Shown: one piece after another, positions 9,151 to 17,294 of the stretch
Position numbering within the stretch: position 1 is the stretch's first letter
How the letters are laid out: the number at the start of each line of letters is the position of its first letter
Origin: Chroococcidiopsis sp. TS-821
Lineage (GTDB): Bacteria; Cyanobacteriota; Cyanobacteriia; Cyanobacteriales; Chroococcidiopsidaceae
Assembly: GCF_002939305.1 (NCBI RefSeq)
Contig: NZ_MVDI01000008.1
Coordinates: 62,001 to 126,000 of the forward strand
Direction of reading: 5' to 3'
DNA length: 64,000 bases
Position numbers and translations under genes: made by a program
Notes under the pieces: generated by a model
What the model was told of the DNA's origin: nothing
Databases searched by the model: none
What the model saw: only the letters and a program-made list of their open reading frames with translations

Positions 9151-10929
9151 ATGAACGCTATAGTCAAAGGTATTTTACGTCGCTGGATTGCTGTTGGGTT
9201 GAGTTTTGTTTCGGCGATCGCGCTTGGGGGTTGTAACCCTGCTAACTTTGAAACAGTAGCTGCACAAGTTCCGCAAATCGTTGTTAGTGTTCTTAGCGAT
9301 CCAAAAACTTTTAACTACGCGCTCAATCAAGAATCGCCTAACATTTTTGGTTTGACGTACGATGGTTTAGTAACAGAAAACCCCCTAACGGGTGCAATTG
9401 AACCAGCATTAGCCGAATCGTGGGAAATTGCTGAAGATAACTTAAGAATTACTTTTACACTCCGCGAAGGATTAAGGTGGTCTGACGGAGAACCTCTCAC
9501 TGCCGATGATGTAGAGTTTACCTATAACAGCATTTATCTTAACGAAGCAATTCCTACTGATACTAGAGATATCTTACGCATAGGCGAAAGTAGACAATTA
9601 CCAACTGTTCGTCAACTTGATGCACGTCGAGTAGAATTTACCACTCCAGAACCTTTTGCGCCTTTTTTACGCATCACAGGCTTACCTATCTTACCCGCTC
9701 ATGCTTTACGCGAAGCAGTCGAAACTAAAGATTCGCAAGGAAATCCTCGATTTCTCACCACCTGGGGCGTTGACACACCACCGCAACAAATTATTGTGAA
9801 TGGTCCTTATCAACTAGAGGAATACGTGACGAGTCAGCGTGTCGTCTATCGACGCAATCCATACTACTGGCGGAGAGATGCTCAAGGCAATCCGCAACCG
9901 TATGTTGAACGGCTCATTTGGCAAATTGTAGAATCTACTGATACATCTTTGATTCAGTTTCGTTCGCAAGGATTAGACTCGGTTGGGGTAACACCCGAAT
10001 ATTTTTCACTCCTCAAACGCGAAGAAGACCGCGGCAACTTTACTATTTATGAAGACGGTCCAGCGTCCGGAACTAATTTCATCTCGTTCAATCTTAACAA
10101 AGGTCGCAGAAACGGTCGTCCCTTAGTCGATCCAGTCAAGTCGCGATGGTTTAATTCTCCAGACTTTAGACGGGCGATCGCCTACGCAATTGATCGCCAA
10201 CGAATGATTAACAACATCTTTCGCGGTTTGGGCGAATTGCAAAATTCACCAATTTCTGTACAAAGCCCTTATTACCTGTCACCAGAGGAAGGACTAAAAG
10301 TATACGAATACGATCCCGATCGAGCAAGAGAACTTCTTCGTCAAGCTGGATTTCAGTATAATAGTGCCGGTCAGCTGCTTGATGCTGATGGTAATCGCGT
10401 CCGCTTCTCACTAATTACAAATGCAGGTAACCGCATTCGAGAAGCAATGGGCGCACAAATTAAACAAGATCTTAGCCAAATTGGCATTCAAGTTGACTTT
10501 AATCCGCTTGCTTTTAATGTGTTAGTAGATCGCTTATCTAATACTTTGGATTGGGAATGTCACTTATTAGGTTTTACTGGCGGTATTGAACCTAATGACG
10601 GTGCTAATATCTGGTCAGTTGACGGTGGTTTGCACAGTTTTAATCAAGCACCACCTCCAGGACAACCACCTCTTGAAGGGCGAGAAGTTGCTGATTGGGA
10701 ACAGCAAATTTCCGATCTTTATATTGACGGGGCGCGAGAATTAGATGAGTCAAGGCGCAAAGCAATTTATGCCCAAACTCAACAGTTAACTCAAGAATAT
10801 CTACCGTTTATCTACCTCGTAAATCCTTTAGCAATGACAGCAGTACGCAATCGCATTCAAGGCGTGCAATATTCCGCGTTGGGTGGCGCTTTTTGGAACA
10901 TTTACGAACTTCAATTAAGCGACAGTTAG
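9151..10929 (+). CDS. ABC transporter substrate-binding lipoprotein (peptide/nickel family 5)
   Basis: A 592-residue extracytoplasmic solute-binding protein of the DppA/OppA/NikA family. A signal peptide ends in the lipobox ALGGCNP (Cys about 28). It then shows family landmarks: PKTFNYALNQ, LAESWEI, ITFTLREGLRWSDGEPLTADDVEFT (the family-5 signature), IVNGPYQLEEY and FRRAIAYAIDRQ. The ligand may be an oligopeptide, an opine-like compound or a metal chelate; no permease or ATPase genes are adjacent, so it must work with components encoded elsewhere. It is tightly coupled to the preceding lactonase gene. A decayed copy of a related gene lies about 1 kb downstream. Confidence 0.92.
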   Translation: MNAIVKGILRRWIAVGLSFVSAIALGGCNPANFETVAAQVPQIVVSVLSDPKTFNYALNQESPNIFGLTYDGLVTENPLTGAIEPALAESWEIAEDNLRITFTLREGLRWSDGEPLTADDVEFTYNSIYLNEAIPTDTRDILRIGESRQLPTVRQLDARRVEFTTPEPFAPFLRITGLPILPAHALREAVETKDSQGNPRFLTTWGVDTPPQQIIVNGPYQLEEYVTSQRVVYRRNPYYWRRDAQGNPQPYVERLIWQIVESTDTSLIQFRSQGLDSVGVTPEYFSLLKREEDRGNFTIYEDGPASGTNFISFNLNKGRRNGRPLVDPVKSRWFNSPDFRRAIAYAIDRQRMINNIFRGLGELQNSPISVQSPYYLSPEEGLKVYEYDPDRARELLRQAGFQYNSAGQLLDADGNRVRFSLITNAGNRIREAMGAQIKQDLSQIGIQVDFNPLAFNVLVDRLSNTLDWECHLLGFTGGIEPNDGANIWSVDGGLHSFNQAPPPGQPPLEGREVADWEQQISDLYIDGARELDESRRKAIYAQTQQLTQEYLPFIYLVNPLAMTAVRNRIQGVQYSALGGAFWNIYELQLSDS

Positions 10930-10933
10930 ACAG

Positions 10934-11618
10934 TTAATTTAATTGCTGTTTTACCCAATGCACAAACTCCGCATGTTCAGGAGAATGCAATCCTTGCTGC
11001 GAAACTGCTAACACTTGAGGCATTTTTCCTTCCAGAAGTGCACTAACAGCTAACCACAGCCCAGGAAAAACACGCGACCGCGCGATACCTTCGCTATCCG
11101 GTTCGAGTTGTCGATATTCACCTTCAGATAACTCGAACCAATCAAGTTTATTTTCGTAGATTTGCCAGACAATATATGTCGTAGAGATCGTACGCTGCAC
11201 TACTCGCGGCAATTTCTACAATTAATTCTGGTGCGCCTTCGATGTAGTCGTCACTCAACTGCACCTTTCCTCCCACAGTAGAATCGATGAACAACACGCC
11301 ATCAGGCTGCGGTTCGTTGTCTAAATCCAAACGCACCGTCGGTTCTATACCCATTTTGACCTTTGGGGTAGAAGCTTGATAAATTCCCAACCAAGTAATA
11401 ATGAAGCCATGAGGTTCAGCATGATTTGTGAAACGTAACGGTGACGCTACGTAGACAACTCCTTCGATCAGTTCTGCTTTCTTAATCTCTGGACTGGCGG
11501 TGTAGCGGCGTTCAAATTCGTGACGCGACAGGCGATCGCCACTTTCTAATGGTGGAATGGATTTATACTCATTTTGTTCGTCAGGTTGCTGTTTCCTTGG
11601 CGATTGATTGAGTACCAT
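10934..11618 (-). pseudogene. Frameshifted Uma2 family (DUF820) endonuclease gene
   Basis: Two overlapping minus-strand frames together make one Uma2 protein. The N-terminal frame (11618 to about 11180) runs from MVLNQSPRK through the PEIKKAELIEGVVY and PELIVEIAASSAAYDLYD core, then drops into a short nonsense end. The C-terminal frame resumes at YIVWQIYENKLDWFELSEGEY. The expected linking segment (a DK..YRRNGV-like stretch before EYIVWQ) is missing, so a deletion of roughly 35-45 bases near 11178-11186 also shifted the frame. The catalytic region is therefore disrupted. An intact Uma2 gene is at 60.9 kb. Uma2 genes are multicopy PD-(D/E)XK-like proteins in cyanobacteria, of uncertain role. 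Confidence 0.85.
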
Positions 11619-11963
11619 CGCAAAACCTGTGGTCTCTAGTCAAAGAAGTCATTGCTACTCTAATTTTCACATTCTTAGCAAGATACTGCTGCAACTCGGC
11701 TAATATCAACAGCATCTACTGCCAGAATTTGTCTTTACCTCATGTTGACTGCTACGTCTGGTATAGTTAAACTTCTGAACATTCCGCTTTTTTCTCGTAC
11801 ACACCTAGAATTTAATATTCTTTGCAGACTAACTCATCATTGTCAGCTTTCATCACTAATTCTGTAGATTTTTCCTTATACTAGGTCAATTTATAATTTA
11901 TCGGTTGTCAGCCACAAAGTTTGAAGGCAAAAATAGGGCGATTGCTCGCAATGGTTGACCGCG
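11619..11963. other. Gap between the Uma2 pseudogene and the decayed binding-protein gene
   Basis: AT-rich sequence in which I see no gene, RNA or strong hairpin. Given the pseudogenes on both sides, this is probably decaying DNA. The 5' part of the neighbouring binding-protein remnant may have lain here but is no longer recognisable. Confidence 0.5.
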
Positions 11964-12285
11964 ATTATCACTACATTAACCAAACCAAAAACCTGCAACT
12001 ATACGTTTAATCAAGATTTTCTTCAATAGTTTTTATTTACTGCTGAAGGATTAACTTTACTTAATACAATTCCCACTGATCTTGACCTAGCCTTAGCCGA
12101 ATCTTGATTTTTTTACGATAACTAAAGATAGTGAAGAAGAACCTCAATTTTTATAAATATGGGGAACAAGTACAGAGCCTAAGCAAATTATTGTTAATAG
12201 TCCATACAAAACTGAAAGTCATACACCAAGTCAATGTTTATTGCAACGTAATCCTTCCCCACTTTGCTCAATGGCACGCTGTGGA
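11964..12285 (+). pseudogene. Remnant of a family-5 ABC substrate-binding protein gene
   Basis: Conceptual translation in shifting frames recovers landmarks of the intact gene at 9151 in the same order. IITTLTKPKTCNYTFNQ corresponds to VVSVLSDPKTFNYALNQ, then comes DLALAES, then TKDSEEEPQFL (intact copy TKDSQGNPRFL), and finally EPKQIIVNSPYKTESHTPSQ and QRNP (intact copy PPQQIIVNGPYQLEEYVTSQ). Stops, frameshifts and a large internal deletion between LAES and TKDS show that it is dead. A plus-strand frame of 92 codons over part of this stretch is in a different frame from most of the homology and is not a gene. Confidence 0.75.
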
Positions 12286-12517
12286 TAATGTAACGCATAC
12301 ATGTCAGTACAATATCAATATGCGTATAAAAATGAGAAAGCTGCTTGGCATTGACAAATATCTTACAGCATACAAGAAGTTCAGACATCGAGCAGTGCTC
12401 GTGCCCTAGTAGTTCATTTTACTAATTCAGTAATGCCCTCAGAGGTAAATAAAGAAAAGAGGGTCAAAACATTTGTTTTTCGTACATAAATATTCCTTCT
12501 ATGTTGTGTTTTCCTAT
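12286..12517. other. Degenerate tail after the binding-protein remnant
   Basis: No further homology to the binding-protein gene can be followed with confidence. The stretch is AT-rich with scattered stops in all frames, and I see no RNA or terminator. It ends at the stop codon of the convergent beta-helix gene. Confidence 0.4.
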
Positions 12518-14239
12518 CTAAATTTGCTCCACCATACCTTTCAAACCGCGACTGTTGAGTAACTGTAAAACTTCGTTAGCATTCGCGCGATCGCCAAAGG
12601 CTCCCACCTGCATAAAGACTTTACCATTCGAAAACGTCCGAAAAGCTCCAGGAATCAGCGATCGCACTAGATCTTGCTTGCTTTTACTTTCGGCTTCAAC
12701 GATCACTCGATAGCGCAAACCCAAAGCGGATTCGCGTGTTGGAGGAAGTGGTGGAGAACCAGGCGCAGGTGCAGTTGTCGGTAAAGTGATTTTCGGTAAA
12801 TTGCGCGAGTTGCCTAGCGGAATATTACCACTAGGTACAGGCAGTAAATCTGCTTCAGTAATTTGTGCTGACTGCAACACAGGAACATCGATCGCACCGC
12901 GATTAGAGTTTGATAGTGGCGGTGGGATAGTTGCAGAGGTTGTCGGTGGTGGAACAGGAATGACAATCGCCGTATCCGAACCTGTTGCAGAAGGTAACGC
13001 AGGAGAAACGGCGCGAGAATTGTTTGTCGTCGCTGGTGGTGGAACAGGAATTGCGATCGCTGCAGGTGCTGTGCTGCGCGGACTCGCATTCGCAGAAGTT
13101 GGCGGTTTTGCAGTTTGCGATTGCGCTTGTGGTATTGCGGCTAAATCTACCTTACCGGATAAATCCAGATTGCCAACGGTACGCGCATCAGCAGCTAAAG
13201 TATTCCCAAACGCCGGAATTATTTGACGCGCCGCTTTGCTATTAATATCGTAACGTCCGTTTTGGCGAAAGATATTACCGCCTGGCTGCGCAGCCGTGCC
13301 TAAATCAGGTAGACTTGCAGCGATCGCTACGATACCATCTTCAATATTGCGCTCGATCGTATTACTTCTGAGGATGGGTTGTGCTTGTGCTTGTACGACA
13401 ATACCTGCACGATTTTGCGTAATGCGATTGCCAATCAAAAGTGGTGCGGCTTTTTGCGAAATGTTGATACCAAATCCTGTTTTTTCAAAGATATTTTCGC
13501 GAACTTCGGGTCGAGAAATGCCGTAGATGGTTATCCCGTTTGCTCCATTTTGATGAAAGTAATTGTTGCGAATGAGGGGTTTGCTGTCACCCGTTATCGA
13601 AATGCCATCATGCGTACTACCAGTAAAGGTATTGTTGGTGATTCTGGGACTACTCGACTCAATCCACAAACCATAACCGCGTGGATTGGAATTGGTAATT
13701 GTGACACCCGTCAGCGTCGCTTCGTTGGCTCCTAAAATTGTCACGTTTTGCCGCGCAAAAGTCGGACTAAGGAAAACGCCACCACCTTGAATGATAATGT
13801 CACTTCCACGCGTTTGCGGATCGCCTTGAATCGTTACACCCGATTTGAGCTGGAGTGGAAAAGTTTCTCCCGTTTCAGCGCTATAAGTTCCTTTAGCCAG
13901 CACGATCGTGCTATTTGCAGAAGCGACTTTTAATGCTTGAGTAATCGTTTTGAACGGAGCGCGATCGCTACCGTTGGCTTGCGCAGCGTTCTCTACACTG
14001 GGGTTGACATATAGCACTTTCGCTGATGCTATCTGATTGGCACGCGCGTTTCCCAAAGATAGCGTTGGTACTTCTGACGCCAAACCAGTATCGCTCAAAC
14101 CTAGCAAAGCAATACTTGATAGTCCAAGCGCGATCGCGCGCGAACTGGGATGCGAAATTTTAGTTATGCTCAAGATAAAAGGAGCAAGCTCAAAATAAGT
14201 ATCAGGGCGGGCTAAATTCACGGCACTCCTCCGCATCAC
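12518..14239 (-). CDS. Secreted right-handed beta-helix (DUF1565) protein with SPOR-like C-terminus
   Basis: A 573-residue exported protein. The N-terminus holds a long signal region ending near LGLSDTGLASEV (about residues 40-56). Residues about 75-350 carry DUF1565 and parallel beta-helix repeats (YVNPSVENAAQANGSD, then repeated PxIxxNxFxxxxxxGIxI coils such as PRITNNTFTGSTHDGISITG). Residues about 360-490 are a low-complexity Pro/Ala/Ser/Thr linker with repeated IPVPPP. The last about 65 residues (VFMQVGAFGDRANANEVLQL) resemble a SPOR peptidoglycan-binding repeat. It may be a periplasmic or surface polysaccharide-related protein held near the cell wall; the activity is unknown. It is divergent from thiE. 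Confidence 0.8.
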   Translation of the reverse strand: MMRRSAVNLARPDTYFELAPFILSITKISHPSSRAIALGLSSIALLGLSDTGLASEVPTLSLGNARANQIASAKVLYVNPSVENAAQANGSDRAPFKTITQALKVASANSTIVLAKGTYSAETGETFPLQLKSGVTIQGDPQTRGSDIIIQGGGVFLSPTFARQNVTILGANEATLTGVTITNSNPRGYGLWIESSSPRITNNTFTGSTHDGISITGDSKPLIRNNYFHQNGANGITIYGISRPEVRENIFEKTGFGINISQKAAPLLIGNRITQNRAGIVVQAQAQPILRSNTIERNIEDGIVAIAASLPDLGTAAQPGGNIFRQNGRYDINSKAARQIIPAFGNTLAADARTVGNLDLSGKVDLAAIPQAQSQTAKPPTSANASPRSTAPAAIAIPVPPPATTNNSRAVSPALPSATGSDTAIVIPVPPPTTSATIPPPLSNSNRGAIDVPVLQSAQITEADLLPVPSGNIPLGNSRNLPKITLPTTAPAPGSPPLPPTRESALGLRYRVIVEAESKSKQDLVRSLIPGAFRTFSNGKVFMQVGAFGDRANANEVLQLLNSRGLKGMVEQI

Positions 14240-14431
14240 TTTGGAAATATCAAAGCCAAGGGTGATGACAACGGCAATCTCGACGTTGTTCTATGCTGCT
14301 TCTTATACAGCCAATGTCCCAAAAAAGCAATGGCATTAAACACTTCTTTTTGCAAATAAGTTAAATCACACTCAAGTTGCTGAAATATGAATGCTGGCTG
14401 GTACGATGAAAACAATAATGGGTTTGTTCCA

Positions 14432-15538
14432 ATGGTCGAATCATATAACCAAAGAGGACAAGTACAACCAGCTGTTTGCCGGATCCTGGACGCCAATCTA
14501 GACCGCGCCCGTGAGGGATTGCGCATCATTGAGGAATGGTGTCGCTTTGGTTTAAATAACGCGCAGTTTAGTGGAGAATGCAAACAACTACGGCAAGAAC
14601 TCGCAACTTGGCACAGCCCAGAATTACGCGCGGCGCGAGATACTCTTGGAGACCCTGGTACGCAACTGACACACCCACAAGAACAACAACGCGCAGATCT
14701 CAAATCCCTCCTGCAAGCAAACTTCTGTCGAGTCGAGGAAGCTTTACGTGTTTTAGAAGAATACGGTAAACTTTATCACCCACAGATGGGCAGCGTATTT
14801 AAGCAAATGCGATATCGCGTTTACACGCTCGAAAGTCGCTTACTCGGCTACGAACGCCATCAGCGATTGTTGCGATCGCAGTTATACCTTGTCACTTCTC
14901 CCGCAAAAGATTTATTGTCGGTGGTAGAAGCAGCGTTGGCTGGCGGATTGACTCTCGTACAATACCGAGATAAAAATGCTGACGATAGCGAACGGATGTC
15001 GTACGCGCAGCAATTGTGTCAGCTGTGTCACAAATACAATGCATTATTTCTCGTCAACGACCGCGTGGACATTGCTTTGGCAGTAGACGCGGATGGCGTG
15101 CATCTTGGACAGCATGACATGCCCATCAACGCTGCTCGACAGCTGTTAGGACCGCATAAAATTATCGGTTGCTCGACGACAAATCCAGAAGAAATGCAAC
15201 GCGCGATTCAAGGTGGCGCGGATTACATTGGTGTGGGTCCAGTTTACGAAACACCCACTAAAGCCGGTAAGCCAGCTGCCGGCTTAGAATACGTACGCTA
15301 CGCAGCTCAGCATAGCCCAATTCCGTGGTTTGCGATTGGCGGTATCGACGTGAATAATATCAATGATGTCATCTCGGCAGGTGCAGAGCGCGTCGCAGTC
15401 GTGAGGGCATTAATGGAAGCTGAACAGCCTACTTTAGTCACGCAATACTTCTTATCGCAATTTACTCGCGTCCGCATCCAAAGCCATACACTAGAATTGA
15501 CTGAATCTTATGTCCGAGCAAATCACCCTGGAAGTTAA
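14432..15538 (+). CDS. thiE: Thiamine phosphate synthase ThiE (cyanobacterial long form)
   Basis: ThiE joins HMP-PP and the thiazole phosphate to make thiamine phosphate. The C-terminal about 210 residues are the TIM-barrel enzyme: LVQYRDKNADD, FLVNDRVDIALAVDADGVHLGQ, IIGCSTTNPEE, GADYIGVGPVYETPTKAGK and AIGGID. The N-terminal about 140 residues (ILDANLDRAREGLRIIEEW) are the extra domain typical of cyanobacterial ThiE. The frame opens at an ATG at 14387, but the family usually begins at MVES, so I favour 14432; neither has a clear ribosome site. Its last 29 bases overlap thiS, indicating translational coupling. Confidence 0.94.
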   Translation: MVESYNQRGQVQPAVCRILDANLDRAREGLRIIEEWCRFGLNNAQFSGECKQLRQELATWHSPELRAARDTLGDPGTQLTHPQEQQRADLKSLLQANFCRVEEALRVLEEYGKLYHPQMGSVFKQMRYRVYTLESRLLGYERHQRLLRSQLYLVTSPAKDLLSVVEAALAGGLTLVQYRDKNADDSERMSYAQQLCQLCHKYNALFLVNDRVDIALAVDADGVHLGQHDMPINAARQLLGPHKIIGCSTTNPEEMQRAIQGGADYIGVGPVYETPTKAGKPAAGLEYVRYAAQHSPIPWFAIGGIDVNNINDVISAGAERVAVVRALMEAEQPTLVTQYFLSQFTRVRIQSHTLELTESYVRANHPGS

Positions 15539-15722
15539 CGGCGAAACGCGTCAGTGCGCAGCACATTCCCGAATTCCAGATGTCCTAAACCAACTCGGCT
15601 ACAATCCGCGTTTAGTTGCAGTCGAATACAACGGCGAAATTCTCCACCGTCAGTATTGGTCAGAAACTTATGTCAAACAAGGCGATCGCTTAGAAGTCGT
15701 CACAATTGTTGGTGGTGGGTAA
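15510..15722 (+). CDS. thiS: Sulfur carrier protein ThiS
   Basis: ThiS is a ubiquitin-fold sulfur carrier for formation of the thiamine thiazole ring. The 70-residue protein has the beta-grasp pattern ITLEVNGETRQC, LNQLGYNPRLVAVEYNGEILHR, and DRLEVVTIVGGG, ending in the Gly-Gly needed for adenylation and thiocarboxylation. The start lies inside the end of thiE in another frame. Thiazole-forming enzymes such as ThiG are not in the window. Confidence 0.96.
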   Translation: MSEQITLEVNGETRQCAAHSRIPDVLNQLGYNPRLVAVEYNGEILHRQYWSETYVKQGDRLEVVTIVGGG

Positions 15723-16088
15723 ACGAGAGGAAGGAATGGGTGGCTAGTGAATAGCGATTAGTTGTGTTTGCGCACAAAGGTGCTGAAGGCAATTATTTTA
15801 AACTTTGAGTTAAAGAATTGCTTAACTCCTCTGCTCCCTTGCACCTCTGCTTCCTCTGCTTTCAAAAGGTACGGTATTCATATCCGGTAATCCACCCTCA
15901 GGTTACTGCCATAAGCAGAATAGAGAGGATAAATTAGGAATGTAGCTTGTATAGATAGTTATCGCGAAAGAGAACCCCTTGTTCGACTTTGCTGATGATG
16001 TCTCAGGCTATCGGCTGGTGTTATTGAATAAACATAAAATATCTTCATAGGATATAGCAAAGCCGATATTGTCTTTTAGGCACATACT
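15723..16088. other. thiS to DUF1517 gap with possible structured leader
   Basis: About 15828-15862 is a polypyrimidine repeat (CTCCTCTGCTCCCTTGCACC). The part before the DUF1517 gene has two mutually exclusive pairings: CTTTGCT (15987-15993) with AGCAAAG (16056-16062), and ATCGGCT (16010-16016) with AGCCGAT (16061-16067), whose right arms share two bases. This could be a switching leader for the next gene or chance. No gene is supported. Confidence 0.4.
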
Positions 16089-17057
16089 ATGCTCAAGAAA
16101 CTGCTCTTAGCCATGAAACCGCTTGTGAAACCCCTATTTATCTTTGGGCTGGTTGCAGCCTTAGCATTGGGTCACTCTGATGCAGCCTTGGCAGCGCGTA
16201 GTGGAGGTCGCATCGGCGGCGGTTCTTTCAATCGTCCAGCGCCCAGCCGTCCTTATACTCCCCCTGGTGGCGGCGGAGGCTACTATGCTCCTTACCCTGG
16301 TGGTGGATTTGGTTTTCCCTTCGTCTTCCCCTTCTTTGGAATCGGCGGCTTTGGCAGTCTGTTTTCCATTTTGATCTTTTTTGCGATCGCAAACTTCGTT
16401 CTCCAATCTTTCCGGCGTGCTAGTAGCGGAGATTCAGCAGGCTACGATACTGGATATAGTAGCAATCCTAATGTCTCGATCGTTGAATTACAAGTTGGTT
16501 TGCTAGCGCAAGCGCGCGGACTACAAGAAGATCTAAACCGCATAGCGGAAACTGCTGATACAAATTCTCCTGAAGGTCGGGCAGCAGTTTTACAAGAAGC
16601 AAGCCTTGCATTACTACGTCATCCTGAATACTGGGCGTACGCAGGTAGTAAAAATAGTCAAGCGCGCTTAAACGCAGCCGAAGCTGAATTTAATCGTCTA
16701 TCGCTTGCTGAACGCAGTAAGTTCTCAGAAGAAACGCTGACTAACGTCAATAATCAACTGAGAGGTGCGAATCCAAAAGGAGTTTTACCAAGTTCAGACC
16801 TTGATAATCCCACTCGTCTGATTACCGAAGGTCCTGGCGAATATATTGTTGTCACGCTGTTAGCAGCAACCTTAGGTAACTTCCAGATTCCACAAATCAA
16901 CAGTGCTGAAGATCTACGTCAAGCACTACGCGTTATCGGTGCAATTCCGAGCGATCGCTTGCTAGCAATTGAAGTGCTATGGACTCCTCAAGCAGCAGGC
17001 GATACCCTAACCTCTGACGACCTATTAGCAAAATACGCTGATTTGAAGATGGTCTAG
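16089..17057 (+). CDS. DUF1517 domain-containing membrane protein
   Basis: A 322-residue protein of the DUF1517 family, which is common in cyanobacteria and plastids. The N-terminus has a hydrophobic signal-like segment (about residues 15-35, ending DAALAARSGG), then a Gly/Pro/Tyr-rich stretch (about 37-75). A Phe-rich transmembrane segment (GGFGSLFSILIFFAIANFVL) lies near 88-107, followed by the soluble DUF1517 domain. That domain has the recognisable VSIVELQVGLLAQARGLQ and EYIVVTLLAATLGNF blocks. Function is not established. It has its own terminator just downstream and is not in an operon. Confidence 0.88.
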   Translation: MLKKLLLAMKPLVKPLFIFGLVAALALGHSDAALAARSGGRIGGGSFNRPAPSRPYTPPGGGGGYYAPYPGGGFGFPFVFPFFGIGGFGSLFSILIFFAIANFVLQSFRRASSGDSAGYDTGYSSNPNVSIVELQVGLLAQARGLQEDLNRIAETADTNSPEGRAAVLQEASLALLRHPEYWAYAGSKNSQARLNAAEAEFNRLSLAERSKFSEETLTNVNNQLRGANPKGVLPSSDLDNPTRLITEGPGEYIVVTLLAATLGNFQIPQINSAEDLRQALRVIGAIPSDRLLAIEVLWTPQAAGDTLTSDDLLAKYADLKMV

Positions 17058-17090
17058 CTTGTTACGGCAATTAATTGACTAAAATACACA

Positions 17091-17115
17091 GGGGACTTTA
17101 TTAGTCCCCATTTTT
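17091..17115 (+). terminator. Intrinsic terminator of the DUF1517 gene
   Basis: A perfect 7-bp stem GGGGACT/AGTCCCC with a TTATT loop is followed by ATTTTT, 33 bases after the stop codon. This is a standard intrinsic terminator form. Confidence 0.8.
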
Positions 17116-17157
17116 GATGAGATGCGCGTGCAAATCAATTCGCCGCTAAACAAACAA

Positions 17158-17260
17158 AGCCCACTTTTGTGGGCTGACTACAAGTCAGGTATTATGAAGG
17201 TTCCCCGCATGTGGGGAGCCACTGCGCCCTTGGAGTGTCCTCTTTGAGTGCAAGTGGCGT
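17158..17260. ncRNA. Four consecutive hairpins between convergent genes; candidate structured RNA or REP-like element
   Basis: Four adjacent stems fit in about 100 bases. They are AGCCCAC/GTGGGCT (17158-17175), CTGACT/AGTCAG around 17175-17189, GGTTCCCC/GGGGAGCC (about 17199-17220), and GCCACTGC/GCAAGTGGC (about 17218-17258) enclosing CCCTTGGAGTGTCC. Read on the minus strand, the first stem is followed by TTTGTTTG and could terminate hemL. The regularity suggests a small RNA or a mobile palindromic element; I recognise no Rfam family. The third stem resembles a type I-E CRISPR repeat but occurs once. Confidence 0.35.
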
Positions 17261-17294
17261 GGATTTAAGGAGCTATGGTATCAATAGTCAATTT

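Noticed and set aside
12131-12409. 92-codon plus-strand frame
   Set aside because: Most homology in this stretch to the binding-protein family is in other frames, so the open frame is a by-product of decay.
17199-17220. Sequence resembling a type I-E CRISPR repeat (GGTTCCCC..GGGGAGCC)
   Set aside because: Only one copy is present, with no regular spacing or cas genes nearby; it is better seen as one stem of a multi-hairpin block.
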